DNA of 64,000 bases, taken from Acarospora socialis. Lineage: Eukaryota > Ascomycota > Lecanoromycetes > Acarosporales > Acarosporaceae. Shown here in pieces: positions 43,085 to 55,243 of this stretch (its first letter is position 1; each line of letters opens with the position of its first letter). Location: positions 124,001-188,000 of the forward strand of contig JAMYGW020000015.1 in NCBI GenBank assembly GCA_025617375.2. Reading direction: 5' to 3'. The notes under the pieces are model-generated. The model searched no databases. It saw nothing but the letters and a program-made list of their open reading frames with translations, and was not told the origin of the DNA. The translations under genes and the position numbers were made by a program.

Positions 43085-44021
43085 AGATATCTATTTTTAA
43101 AAGGGTTTTTACGCTGCTTTTATTTAAGATATAAAGAAATACTGCCTTGTTGTAACCCTAATGCTTTAGCAGCCGAAGAAATAGAAACATAAATAGTTAT
43201 TTTACCTTGCTCAGACAAATCTGTTACCTCTATTTTTACACAAGAAGTTTGCAGATGCACATTTTTTTAGTTTAGGTTCTCCTATTTTATTAAAAATATA
43301 TTTACCTAAAACAGGATTTTCCTGATTTAAATCTAAATATTTTTTTTTGATATATTTTCTGTGAATACCTAAAGCCTTAGCAGCTGCTCTAATTGCAGGG
43401 TAAATAGTTTTCGTATCTTAAATAAGTAACTTCTATTTTTTGACCACTTGATTGTGCAATAGACGAACGAGCAATAATTTCTGGCGATCTAATGCTAGCA
43501 AATGCTTTTATTTTAATTTTTGTTTCTTCCAAATGTTTTCAACCTTTATCCCTAGAAGGAGAAGAAGGAGAACCTGGTTATAATGCTATATTATATTCCG
43601 GTTTTAGTAAATTAAAATAGTACTTTTCTCTTTCTAGAAGATTTTCAACCTCGCAATATTCAATAATTTCTAAACTAAAGTTTTAAAACCCGTACTTTAA
43701 CAACCCTTTATTAATAGCCATATTGGAAACCTGTAATAATCTGTTTACATTGTAATATTCAAGAAACCTACGGTTTAAATTTACAGAACTACCGACATAA
43801 CGTTTTTTATTTATTAAGTTTGTTCACATGTAAATACCAGATTTACCTTTACTATCATTTAATATATTCAATCTTTGGCTATGAGCATTAAAGTAGTATA
43901 TCGGTCATTTAGACAAACTAGCAGAATAAAATCTATGTATTTTATATGTATTTTTTCTATAGAAAAACGGTATGACCAAAATAAAGCTAAGCAATGAAAT
44001 ATTTAAATTATTTATTTTCAT
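43085..44021 (-). pseudogene. GIY-YIG homing endonuclease gene downstream of atp6, broken
   Basis: From the ATG at 44021: KSGIYMWTNLINKKRYVGSS (nuclease core), FLEYYNVNRLLQVSNMAINK, LLEREKYYFNLLKPEYNI and a NUMOD-like end. Stops and frame changes follow after the nuclease domain. It is closely related to the gene in the atp6 intron (44437), from which it may have been copied to the downstream side of the same exon. Confidence 0.75.
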
Positions 44022-44038
44022 TTATTTTTTTTTTTCTA

Positions 44039-46447
44039 CTAATGTAAATCTAATGCGTCTTTAATATAACTACAAGTTAATACCACGAAAACTTGGGCTT
44101 GTATAACAGATATAGCTAGTTCTAAGGTTGAGAAAGCAAGAATAAAGGCTAAAGGTAATAAACCTATAAAAAAGAATATAACACCACTTGTCATTATCTT
44201 GTACGTAAACCCACTTAATATGGCTAAAAGCATGTGGCCAGATAAACGGCCACAAATTTATCCTCTTATTATATATATTTATTTTTTTTTTTCTTTAAAA
44301 AGAAGATTAATGAGATTGCAGATACCTTAAACTACTATAATAGAAATATTATATTATGCGAGGCTTCGCCTAGTAAAGCATACTTAAACTAGTTTAAATA
44401 GATATTTTCCTTTAAAGGGTTTAGTTTGATTTTCTTTTAAATATAGGATATGCTAGGTTGACGATAGCCTAATGCTCTTGCAGCAGCACCAATAGAAGGA
44501 TATTCCGTAATTTCATTTGTCTCGACATTAGTAACCTCTAATTTATGAAAAGTGTTTTTAACTTTTTTGTTGAAATTTAAACTTTCACTTTTAGGGTCGG
44601 CGGAGCCGCGCGCAAGCTCAAGTAATTTAAAAGTATATCTAGCTAAAACAGGTTTTTCTTGATTCAAGTAAATGTAATGTTCAAGATATCTTTTGTCCAG
44701 ACCCAAAGCACAAGCTGCAGCTCTAATTGCATGATAAGTAGTGATAGTATTTGTTTCCAAATCAGTTACCTCTACTCCAATACTATTAGACTGAGCTGCA
44801 GAGAGTTTAGCTAAAAATTCTGGAGATTTGGATCTTTTAGATGCAGCGATACGCATATTTTCTATTGAAGCCTCAGAATGTTTTCACCCTGATCCTCGAA
44901 AAGGACTTCCAGGGTCTTTTAAAATATTATACTCAGGTGAATACACTTCAAAAGAATATTTTTCTCTAGCCATAAGGCTATAGAAATCATAGTATTCTAA
45001 GAGAGTTAAACTAAAATTATTATATCCATACTTTAACAATGTTAACGTTATAATATTCTAATAATCTACGTTTCAAATCTACAGAACTACCAACATATTT
45101 TTTACCATTTAACTTATTTGTTCACATGTAAATACCACTTATTTTTTTACTATTCTCAAGTATTGCTAATTTGTCTTTGTCTGCATCAGAAAAAGTACCT
45201 GAGTTAGTAGAATCAGGACAAGGTAAACTTATATCTTTGTTTCTTTTAGTTGAAAATAATATAATAATCTGGGTAAAGTTAGGTCTTACACGGTGATTGA
45301 ATAAATTATGGCATCTGTTTTTAGATATGTTTAAAGAAAGGGCTCCGCCTTCAAAAACAGGTTTAAATACTAATTTATTAATAATACAGTATAAAACTCG
45401 CTCACGAAATTATCCTTGGTGATCACAGCATAAAAAAACTTTTCTTTTTATAAGAAGGACAAAATAGAGTATATATAATTTAATTTTTTTTTTTTTGCGT
45501 TTTTTTTATAAGAAAAAAAAGCATAATTTAAGGAAAGGCTATTGTGGTATCTTTAATCTTGAATTACTTAATTTCATCCAAGAACCAGTTTCCCGGCGAC
45601 TAGAGTACACCTTATAATTATAAATAAAGATATCTATAAGTAAAGAACCATCTACTCGTTGCTCTTTTACAGTAATGGTTTCAAATATTACTGACTTAGA
45701 TCCGCGATCACCCATTCCTATTACTAGAATCTCTAATGATATTACTATACCCCCAGCCATTAATGGGGCCAGATAAGAAGTTTCCGTCTTATCTTTAGTT
45801 ATTAGAGCTCTTAGGGCTTCCCCGGAATTTGGTCCTTAAACACAAGAAGAGTGAGGAACCTATTCTCATCTTTGTATGTTAGCAGCTAATCTTAAACCCA
45901 ATGAGACATTACGTGCAAGATATGATATAAACTCTATTAATACTAATAAAGGTAATAAACCTAAAGGACAACCAGCAGGTACAAATAAAGAAAAAAACTC
46001 CAAACCATGTTTATTAAAGCCTAATATAGTTGCACCTAAAACTACTGTAAAGCTTATGAAAAATGTAAGTATAAAATGGGATGTTGAAGCAAAACTATAC
46101 GGAACCATTCCTATTAAATTATTTACTAAGATAAATATAAATAGCGCAGAGATAAAAGGAAAATAGATTTGCCCTTTATTTGCGTTTATTTGATTTATAA
46201 CTATGCTATGTATAGTAGCATATATTGACTCTTGACTTAGAGACCAAGGATTAGAAACAACTCTGTTATAGTTAGTTGCTAATATGTTTAAGGTTAAAGC
46301 AATTAAAACACCAATTGTTAAATATAATCCTATATTTGTTAAAGATATATGTAAATTAGCTAATATAGGAGCGTCTAAACTTAACAAATTTCTAATTTCA
46401 AACTGGTCTAATGGGCTGGAGATTTCTGTGTATAAATTTGATCTCAC
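44039..46447 (-). CDS. atp6: ATP synthase subunit a (6), two exons
   Basis: Exon 1 46447-45875 (SPLDQFEIRNLLSLDAPIL, ATIHSIVINQI, LIGMVPYSFASTSHFILTF, ARNVSLGLRLAANI); exon 2 44245-44039 (LSGHMLLAILSGFTYKIMTS, PLAFILAFSTLELAISVIQA, QVFVVLTCSYIKDALDLH). The essential Arg of the proton channel lies in the NVSLGLRLAAN helix. Together about 259 residues, normal for fungi. The open frame starts at GTG (46447); no ATG is nearby. The single intron holds a GIY-YIG gene and a group I core. Confidence 0.93.
44437..45300 (-). pseudogene. GIY-YIG homing endonuclease gene in atp6 intron, one frameshift
   Basis: ISGIYMWTNKLNGKKYVGSS (nuclease core) is followed by a shift near 45045. The sequence then continues with FSLTLLEYYDFYSLMAREK, a NUMOD region and two similar DNA-binding repeats (YHAIRAAACALGLDKRYLEH and YPSIGAAARALGYRQPSIS). 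A short GC-rich insertion (GGGTCGGCGGAGCCGCGCGC on plus, near 44596) lies within the coding region in frame. Confidence 0.75.
45540..45840 (-). other. Group I intron core, atp6 intron
   Basis: Minus-strand elements AAATTCCGGGGAAGCCC, GGTGATCGCGGATCTAAGTC and GAGCAACGAGTAGATGG are conserved core pieces of group I introns. The region is open in one frame (GDRGSKSVIFE; KEQRVDGSLL), a known side effect of this core, not a gene. Confidence 0.8.
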
Positions 46448-46837
46448 TTTTAATAATTATTATAATATTTATTTTTATACGCACAAGATCCTAGGAAATA
46501 TGTAACCATTTCTCTATTGTAGAGATTTAAGAAAACAAGCTGTTTATAAGCTAGATCTAAAGAATAAAAAGATAGACAACTTAAATGGTATAACTGACAG
46601 TGTATCAAAATGAAGTAGTAGTGATGAAAATATGACAAAAGATGCTATTTAAAGAATCTCTGAATTAAATAAACATAAAACTAAATTACTAACTGTTACA
46701 AGGTGAAATAGCTAAATTTTTAAGATAAAATCCTCTTAATAAATCTGAAATAACATTAATAGAAATATGATAGTATGTATAAATATCTTTAACGAGTTAA
46801 TATTGTACAACATAAAGATCTAAGCAATTAAGAAATG

Positions 46838-47620
46838 TTAGCCATCAGGATCAAAAGGATCAAAAGGTTCCGAATTAGGATCAGCATAATCATCTAATAG
46901 GGAAGGTTTATCTTTAGAGGTCTTAGATACAGATTTAGAACTAGCAACATTTGTATAACCAGTATCTGGTTTTTCTTCTCCTACCTCTGATGTGACGTGA
47001 GCTTTATTTTCCTCAACTTTCAGACCCCCACGATTGTTCTCGTCACTATCAGTACTATATCCACCAGCACTAGACATTTCAGCCTCATGAAAGTCTCGAA
47101 TTGTAGATTCCCCAACATCCTTCACAACTTCTATTTCTCTATTAAGATGTCTATTGTTGTCACTTATATTGTCAGCTATCCACTTTTCTTGCTCTCTACT
47201 AAAATTAGACAATTCCTCATCATCCATTTTATTTTGTCTATGTAGAGCACGAGCTTTATCGATCAACCCCTGATTATCTTCGCGCATTTCTTCATTGAAT
47301 TTATTTGCGCTAGAAATAGTATCTCTGATAATCTCATCAATTTTTGACCTAGCTTCGTCTGTATTGTCACAACTCATTACATCGTCTTCAACTTTATCAC
47401 GTAACTGTTGCAAAGTTCCTGGATCTTTAAAATCCTCAACTTTTTTTTCAGCACGTTCTTGTGCTTCAATACAATCCTTAATATCAGGATCTGTAGGAGT
47501 TGTATCACTAAATTTAGATACATCCACAGCCTCTATACATAAAAAGGTTTTAGTAGAAAATAGTTTTCATGTATTTTTAGCTAATTTTTTATTTAGATTA
47601 AATTTATTACAAAAGAACAT
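46838..47620 (-). CDS. Acidic ORF ending in DPFDPDG, upstream of atp6
   Basis: A 260-residue frame in code 4 from the ATG at 47620. A basic, somewhat hydrophobic N-terminus (FNLNKKLAKNTWKLFSTKTF) is followed by a long charged helical part (RDKVEDDVMSCDNTDEARSK; FSREQEKWIADNISDNNRHL) likely to form coiled coils, then a Ser/Asp/Glu-rich end. The last residues resemble the DPDG ORFs at 14276 and 39860. It occupies the interval between nad4 and atp6 where atp8 usually lies. Function unknown. Confidence 0.7.
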
Positions 47621-47639
47621 ATTGATGTTTTAATAAATT

Positions 47640-48678
47640 TAATACTATACTAGAATATAATGTATTAGGTCTAGATATTTTTCTTCTGAATCTAGCCTAG
47701 CCAGTATATTATTAAAAGCAATATTTATTCTAATATACATAAATTGAGAGAAAAATCTATATAAGATAATGAGAGTTTATCTTCTGTTTCTTTTATATGT
47801 AAAAATCCTATTAGTCCAAATGTTTATAAAGAAGAAAAAAAAAGAACATGATGAACAGAATGAACCCCATTTACAAAAAAGGGGGTCAAGCTTGTAGTGT
47901 TAATCTGGGCAGTAAATTATACCTAAACAAATCATCTATTTCTCTTTGAACAGAAAGGTGGTTTTTATCTTCGAATGCAAAAGATATAGCAACATTATAC
48001 CTTATCTTTGCTTTATTTTTTTTTTTTACTAATAGGATTTTTAATTTAAAATATCCTTGGTGTTTCAACACAATTTTAAATTAAATATTACATAAGACAT
48101 AAATCGATAACAGAATTGGCATGCATGCATGCATGCATGCATGCATGCAGGATATCTTTTGAAAACACGTAGATCCTTCTCAAAAACGGTCTAAAAACGA
48201 ATGTTTTATTTATTTATAAAATAAAAAGGTACGAGTTGAGGTTATATAAAGGACGATTAATATGACTTGTTCAACAAGGTAAATATTTAGTTTAATTTTC
48301 AACTTTTAATAACTTGTGATTAATAAATTAAAATTATTTTTTTTTTTAGTTTAAGATAAATATAAGCTGGTTAATAATTATTTTAGTAATTATTATAATT
48401 TACTTATAAAAACTCGTGTTGAAAATAAACGAACAAATCTAGGTAAGACGTATTTTGAAAACACGTAGATCATTACAATAAGAAGTATAAAAGTGAATGT
48501 TATTTGATTTATAAAATAAAAAGGTACTAGTTGAGGCATATATAGTTTAGTTTTTTGTTAACTTGATGCGATCATTTATGCATCGATATCTAATTAAAGA
48601 TAAAGGTTTAAGTTTAAAGAAGTTTTTAAAGAATTACACCAAGTGGACCAGAGAAATAAAAAACCGGCATCAAAGCTT
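47640..48678. other. Intergenic region with repeats, no recognised gene
   Basis: Contains a GCAT tandem repeat (48119 to 48149) and two diverged copies of a 90-base segment (48150 to 48245 and 48435 to 48540) sharing GAAAACACGTAGATC and ATAAAATAAAAAGGTAC. No atp8 frame was found here. Confidence 0.6.
48119..48149. repeat. GCAT tandem repeat
   Basis: About 7.5 exact copies of the self-complementary tetranucleotide GCAT, so the whole tract is a palindrome. Confidence 0.97.
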
Positions 48679-50190
48679 TTAATAGATAGGATTGGAAGCC
48701 ATAACATGGCTCATATCAATATTTAAAGAACTGTTATATATTAAAGTAGATACGGAGTAATGTAAACCATCTAATATAGGAGCAGGATATATACCCAATA
48801 CTACCGTGAATAAAACTAAAGTTAATAAAATAAAAAACTCACGCTTATTTAAATCAGGTATGTTAACACGAAAAAATTTAGAGTATGATCCTGCAAATGC
48901 TATTCTGTTAAACATAAATATAGTATATGCAGCAGAAAATACTATAGAAGAACTAGCAAAAACACCTAATAAAGGTAATCTTTCAAAAGTGCCATAAAGA
49001 CTCATAAACTCACCAATAAAATTAAGAGTTAAGGGAGTACCAGCGTTACCTAAACAAAGTATAAAGAATAATACAGAAAATAAAGGCATTACTTGAGCTA
49101 TTCCTCTATAATAAGTGATTAATCTTGTTTTAGATCTATCATATAAAACACCTCCTGCACAAATAAATAAACCAGAAGAAACAAATCCATGGGCTAAACC
49201 TAATGTAATACCACCTTCTATCCCTTGTATAGTATTGCTAAATACACCTAAAAGATACACAGCAGCATGAGAAACAGATGAATAAGCAATAAGCTCTTTA
49301 ACATCTATAGTTCTTAGTGTACTTAAACTAGCATATATTATAGTAATAATACCGATTAAATATACTATATATGTATAGTCTAAAGAAGCTTTAGGTAATA
49401 AAGGTAAAATTAATCTAAGTATACCATATAAACTTAATTTTAAAACTATACCAGCTAAAATTATACTACCACCTAAAGGTGATTCAACGTGAGCTTTTAA
49501 AAGCCAAGTGTTTAAAAATATAGTAGGTGTTTTAACTGCAAAAGCTATAAATATACCATAAAATAAAAATAATTGAGTAAAGTAATTAAAATTAGTTTTA
49601 TATAATGCATCAAAATCCGTAGTTCCCATTATTGAAGACATTGTAAGAATAGACAGTAATAAAAATAATGAACCTAATAATGTATATAAAAATAAATAGA
49701 AACTCGCCCTTACTCTATTACTTGAGCCAAATAATCCTATTAATATAAATAAAGGTGGCAATATACTTTCAAAAAAAATATAGAACAATAAAATATCTAA
49801 CACTAAAAATACACCTAATAATAGTGTTTCTAGTAATAAAATAATTATTACATAAGATCTTATATTTTCAGATATAGAAGATCAATTAGATAACAATGAA
49901 ATAGGTATTATTATAGTTGTTAGTAATACAAAGTATATGGATAAACCATCCACACCTAAATAAAAATCAAAAGAACTTATTTGATGATATTCTTGAACAA
50001 ATTGAAATTGGTTGCTAGTAAAGTCAAATAAAATAAATATAATTAAAGAAACAAATAAATTAATAATTGATGTAGTCAAAGCAGTAAACTTAATTCGCTT
50101 TATCTTTAAATCTGATAAGTCATAAGACATACCTGTTGAAATAATAAATATACCTATTATAGGTATTAATAATAATAGTAGAAGTAACAT
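48679..50190 (-). CDS. nad4: NADH dehydrogenase subunit 4
   Basis: A 503-residue intronless frame in code 4. Conserved complex I motifs: LGVDGLSIYFVLLTTIIIPI, FFESILPPLFILIGLFG, LLKAHVESPLGGSIILAG (with the essential Lys and His), YSSVSHAAVYLLGVF, ITLGLAHGFVSSGLFICAGG and NFIGEFMSL. About 14 membrane helices of a proton-pumping antiporter-like subunit. Starts ATG at 50190, ends TAA at 48679. Confidence 0.97.
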
Positions 50191-50370
50191 AATATAAAAA
50201 TATATCTATATTTAAAATTTCCCACACGATCACTAACTATAACGATCTTTTGTAACACCACATATATCTACATGGCAGATTATTTACATAGCTTTTAGAA
50301 TTGTTATTTATCTACACTAGATAAATAAACATTATTTTATAATGATTAACAATAAATATTATTATTATTA

Positions 50371-52548
50371 TTAGAATAAACACAGATTGCTAGGTATTAT
50401 ATCAAAGCTATATAAAATACAAGGAACTAAAATAATAAAGGCTATAACTATAGGTAAAAGTATAGTTCAACAGAATGACATTAATTGGTCAAACCGTATT
50501 CTAGGAAAAGATGCTCTAGCTCATATAAAAACGAAAATCATAATACAAGCTTTTAGTCCTAAATTTAGACCATAGAGCGTTCCTTCTATTAAAGGATCAA
50601 ATAAGAAAGTTTCATTGTCAGTATTTATAATACTAATATAAGAATCAAAATCAATATATTGAGTTAATGAAATTAAAGGCAGCATATTTAACAAGTAACC
50701 ACCTAAAAACAATATACTAGTTAGTATACAAATAAGAACAATACTAGCATACTCAGCCAAAAAGAAAAACACAAAAATAACTGCTGCGTGTTCTGTCATA
50801 AAACCACTAACAAGTTCTGATTCCTGTAAATAAAAGCTAATTTATACTTTGTTTACTATAAAATAAATGAGATCTTTTATTGTAAAAAAGACCTGAATTT
50901 AGGTATTTACTTAGCGTAATTTTAGTTATATTTAAATGTTTAGCTAACTCAGTATTATTTTTAAACTTAAAAATTAAATTATCATTTAAGTCCTAAATAC
51001 CTACTCCATAAGAGTGTTTACTCAATTTTTCACTTATCTTTCCTTTACTTATTTTACTATCTAGTTTACCAAACATGAAATTTAATTTTACTGGTTTACT
51101 TATTAATCGTGTTTATTTTTTAGGAGTTTTACCAGACATAGGGTGATTATGCTTGTGTTTAATTTTTTTTTTTCCATTTTTAGTTTAGCCTCTTAACTGT
51201 GTTTATAATCTATAAGACTTTAGCTGTTCTAATAAAATTATAGAGAGTCTAAAAATTAAATTTTTTTAATAAAATTAGTCTCTAGATCAGTTAGAGCTTT
51301 ACTTATAACTTTACTGAAAAAAAAAAAATTCAGATATAGAAAAGTTAATTTTATCTAAACCCTATTTTGCAACAGCACTTTGCAACGCAACATTTTACTT
51401 TTTGTTAGAAAGATGCTCAATAAGTCTTAAATGTAAATCTTTTGCACTAGCAATATCTTGCTAATTGTTTACTGTTAATAAAACAATAAATACCACCTTT
51501 GTTTTTTAATAAATCACGATTAGATTATATCTAATTGTTATCATTTAGCGTATAAAAAACTTTAGATTTGGGTAAAGGTGTAAATTTAGATGGTGATGGT
51601 AAGCATAAAGTATAATAACTTATACGCGTAAAGTTAAATAATTACTTCACAAATTAATGGTAAAAACTCTTTAGATAGGTAAATTTAAAGTCTAGATTTA
51701 TTTTTTTGTAGTTTCATACAAATTTGGACTATATCTTATTTAATACAAATAATGGTATTAAATGATCGCGTGTAGTCTCTGAGGATCCAACGAAGATAAA
51801 AGATATCTTTTGGTTTCCTGCTGATGGACCTATAATTTTTAATAGCCTAAAGCCAATAAGGTGTTTCCAGCATATAGCGATCTTTAACGAGACCAAATCA
51901 TAGTTAGTCAGTAGCCTCAGCTAAGTCAAAAGGGGCTCTATTGGTTTCTGCTATAGACCCTATAAAGAATATAATAAAAATTGGTAATAACGGTATTATA
52001 TACCAAACTGCTTTTTGAGCTTCTATATTTACAGTTAAATTTAAACTACCTGTTAATAAAATTACAAGTAATATAGCAGAACTTAAAATTAGCTCATAAC
52101 TAATTAGTTGGGCTGTACTTCTAAGTGAACCTAAAAATGCATATTTGGAATTAGCAGATCAACCTGCTAGTAATATCCCATATGTAGATAATGAAGACAC
52201 TGCTAAGATATAAAGTATACCTAGATTAAAATCTGAGATAGCTAGACCAGGACCATATGGTATAACAGCATATCCTAATAATGAAAAAATTAAAGTTATT
52301 ATTGGACCAAGAAAAAATAAGATTATATTAGCTTGTGTTGGAGACACATATTCTTTCAAAAGTAGTTTTAAAGCGTCTGCAAATGCTTGTAAAAGACCAT
52401 AGTATCCAACAATGTTAGGCCCTAGTCTTCTTTGCATACTGGCCATTGTTTTTCTTTCAGCTATGGTTACAAATGCCACGGTTAACAATACGGGCAGGCT
52501 AACTAATAACACTTCAAGAATGGATATAATTTGAGGTAGATATAACAT
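50371..52548 (-). CDS. nad1: NADH dehydrogenase subunit 1, two exons
   Basis: Exon 1 52548-51913 ([63 protein letters not shown]) and exon 2 50823-50371 ([37 protein letters not shown]). Together about 362 residues with the quinone-binding loops of complex I. The split lies between FDLAEA and ESELV. Several Trp codons are TGA. The intron has a group IB core and a decayed GIY-YIG gene. Confidence 0.95.
50900..51700 (-). pseudogene. Remnant of a GIY-YIG homing endonuclease gene, nad1 intron
   Basis: Only short pieces are recognisable, such as [13 protein letters not shown] and a helix-turn-helix-like piece near 50960, in different frames with many stops. This fits an old, decayed endonuclease in the intron 50824 to 51912. 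Confidence 0.5.
51715..51912 (-). other. Group IB intron core, nad1 intron
   Basis: GCTGGAAACACC, ATCAGCAGGAAACC, GATCCTCAGAGACTACACG and AAGATATAGTCC occur in order on the minus strand directly after exon 1. Confidence 0.87.
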
Positions 52549-52831
52549 TTGATTTATAAAAAAAAAGGATCTAATTTTCTTATAACTAATATAAAAATCA
52601 CTTAACTCTTTACATTTAAATTAAGAAATTATTAGATTAAAGATAACTATTTTTTTTTTAGACTTTTAAAAGTTTGTAATTAGAGGTTAGTCTCTAAAAG
52701 TTATCTATTAATATTTAATTTAGAGAATTTAGCTCTAATTTTATTGTTTGCCACCATTAATGAATGTGTGGTTGGATGAATGAATGTTTGGATGGATGGC
52801 TGGATGGACAGATAGATGTATGAATGGTGAA

Positions 52832-52902
52832 ATTCTTATCCAAGACTCAAACTTGGATCTAAATATTAGAAGTATCCTGCTCTACCATTGAGCTAATAAG
52901 AA
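52832..52902 (-). tRNA. trnR(ucu): tRNA-Arg (UCU)
   Basis: Acceptor TTCTTAT/ATAAGAA, D arm GCTCAATGGTAGAGC, anticodon loop CTTCTAA giving UCU, T arm CCAAG-TTTGAGT-CTTGG. A degenerate GGAT/GGAC repeat (52765 to 52825, plus strand) lies at its 3' side. Confidence 0.92.
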
Positions 52903-54490
52903 ATATTAAGTGTTTACTCTAGAAAAAGTACTGTTATATTAGTCACTTTATAGTGTAACAAATCTTTTAATTATTTATTTTAACTATTAAACTATATATA
53001 ACTGTAAAAATGCAAAGTTAAAAGCAAATAAGATATAACAATAAAATTTAAATTTTGGCATTAAAAGAGGAAAGCTATTATTAATTAAATAGTAAAGCAT
53101 TTAACTTTTATTGTTTATAGTTACTTATCTAGAGCAGAAACTAAAAATAAAATAATTCTATACAAATAAAAAAACAAATACAAATAAAAAGATAAGTTAT
53201 ATTACTTCACAATATAAGTAATTTATTTAACATGTATTTATTATAATAAAAAAAAAAAATAAAAATTAAAATTTATCTTACCATTATATTTGCTAATATG
53301 TTTCATTAGTATAAAACATGATAAATAATAATATAACAAAACAACCTAGATTGTCCATGTCATAACCAGGTTATAAATTATATTTCGCGGAGTAACCATA
53401 CAGACCAGACCAACATCTTTTTAATATGAGGAAAGATCTAGTTTAGTTTTACACTATCTGCTTATAGTTTTACGCTATTTTTAACTCTATTAGAAGAAAA
53501 ATTATTTAGAATTATCTTAAACTCAACCCATTAAATAATTCTCTTCTCTCACCTTAACCTATAGCTAAAGTCTTACCATCTGCAGGTGGTATAGAATAAT
53601 TTTTCGCAACTACACAAGCAACTGCCAATACATCAAGATAAACTATACAATATATAATTTTTCAAATACAACAAATAAGCCAGTATACTTAAGACAACTT
53701 ACTTGAAATGTACCTTTTACTATATTTACTAATCACTAAATATACAGTTTAAAAGACCTAAATAAAATAAATAAAAACTAAATTTATACTAAATCTGTAA
53801 TAGAGGTAGTTTCCTACCCGGACGGACTATGTGTTCACCCATACACTTATATGGGGCTTCGTGTGTAGTCTCTGAGGATCCTACTTGTAATTGCTGTTAA
53901 AAATGCAAATTACTTTGGTTTCCTGGACATTATTCCCATGTATACATAAGTGTTACTACTAATTCAGTCGTAAAAACAACTTTATAGATTTGTTTAATTT
54001 ATCGTTATTTAATTTAGATAAATAGTGTACAACAAGTCATTCATAATTATTGTTCTGCAAAATGGAAAACATTATTTAAATATGCTTTAATAATGTATAT
54101 AATGCGCTGGTTGGTTTTGGTTAGCGGACCAGTTAGCTAGCTCTAAAGTTTTATATAACAAAGTGTTTTAAATTAACTTTGTTTTACGACTAAAATATAT
54201 ATATTTTATGCCATATAAACACCTTTATTTTTGTGATTTCCCATAAAGTAAAATAGTTTATATTATGTTAATAACAGTAACAAGTTTACAAATTAATTTG
54301 TAAACAGTAGTAATTTTTAATGTTTTTAACTTCAACAATAAACTATACTGTAATTTTAAACATGTATTGAATTACCATCACTTAAATAATCCGTTTATAT
54401 TTGATAGTGTAAAAAAATTATTTTTTTTATCTTTTAGTGTTTATACATTATAAACCAGCAAAATAGATAAAACTAGTGGCTAACGCTTTA
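52903..54490. other. Spacer between trnR and atp9
   Basis: No gene was found. A group IB intron relic lies at 53825 to 53950. The rest is AT-rich with some GC-richer patches near 53340 to 53420 and 54100 to 54150. Confidence 0.55.
53825..53950 (-). other. Relic of a group IB intron core
   Basis: GTCCAGGAAACCAAAG and GATCCTCAGAGACTACACAC correspond to the group IB core in nad1 and cob, but the usual GCTGGAAAC upstream element and the AAGATATAGTCC element are missing or changed. No exon flanks it, so it appears stranded. Confidence 0.65.
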
Positions 54491-54721
<231 letters not shown>

Positions 54722-54973
54722 TTAAATTTTTAAATATAATTTTAGATAGGTAGCCCTTTTACTAGTTTAAAATGTATTTTTTTTAGGTTAGTTTTAGCTA
54801 ATTATCTTTAGTCTTTAGAGATGTTATTTTTCTTTATAAGCTAAAAATACAGATAAAACTATTTACATTTTATTCATAAATACTTATTATATCTTTTTCT
54901 TATTAGCTATCTAATAATATCTAGCTAAAAAGAGTTAAGTCAAGTGTATTTTAGTTAGTTACATGATGACTCT

Positions 54974-55016
54974 AGGGACAGGGACAGGGACAGGGACAGC
55001 CACAGGGACAGGGACA
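54974..55016. repeat. GGGACA hexanucleotide repeat next to trnC
   Basis: Six to seven copies of GGGACA with one imperfect unit (GCCACA) run into the 3' acceptor strand of trnC, whose last bases are themselves GGGACA on the plus strand. The repeat probably grew from the tRNA end. Confidence 0.92.
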
Positions 55017-55081
55017 AGGAGGAATCGAACCCCTTATTTTTGATCTGCAATCAAATTGTAGAGCCATCTACAACATATCCC
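55010..55081 (-). tRNA. trnC(gca): tRNA-Cys (GCA)
   Basis: Acceptor GGGATAT/TTGTCCC, D arm TTGTAGATGGCTCTACAA, anticodon stem TTTGA/TCAAA with loop TTGCAGA giving GCA, T loop TTCGATT. Confidence 0.92.
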
Positions 55082-55243
55082 TTTTTTATTCTGTATCAAT
55101 TATACAAAGAAAAAAAAGCCAGATATTACATCATATATATACACAAGTAATAAATGTAAAAAAACTTTAACCATTGTAGCAAGCTGATATATTTTTTAAA
55201 AACTTATAAATTTTAAGCTAAACTCTTTAGTGTTAGTAAAGGT

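Noticed and set aside
45539-45760. Minus-strand frame with GDRGSKS and KEQRVDGS
   Set aside because: These residues are the translation of group I core elements in the atp6 intron, not a protein gene.
46450-46638. Short minus-strand frame upstream of atp6, considered as atp8
   Set aside because: It lacks the MPQL start and the hydrophobic core of fungal atp8 and overlaps the atp6 leader.
53211-53220. ATATAAGTA, the yeast mitochondrial promoter nonamer
   Set aside because: It is on the plus strand, opposite to all genes, and filamentous ascomycetes are not known to use this promoter strictly; a chance match in AT-rich DNA is likely.
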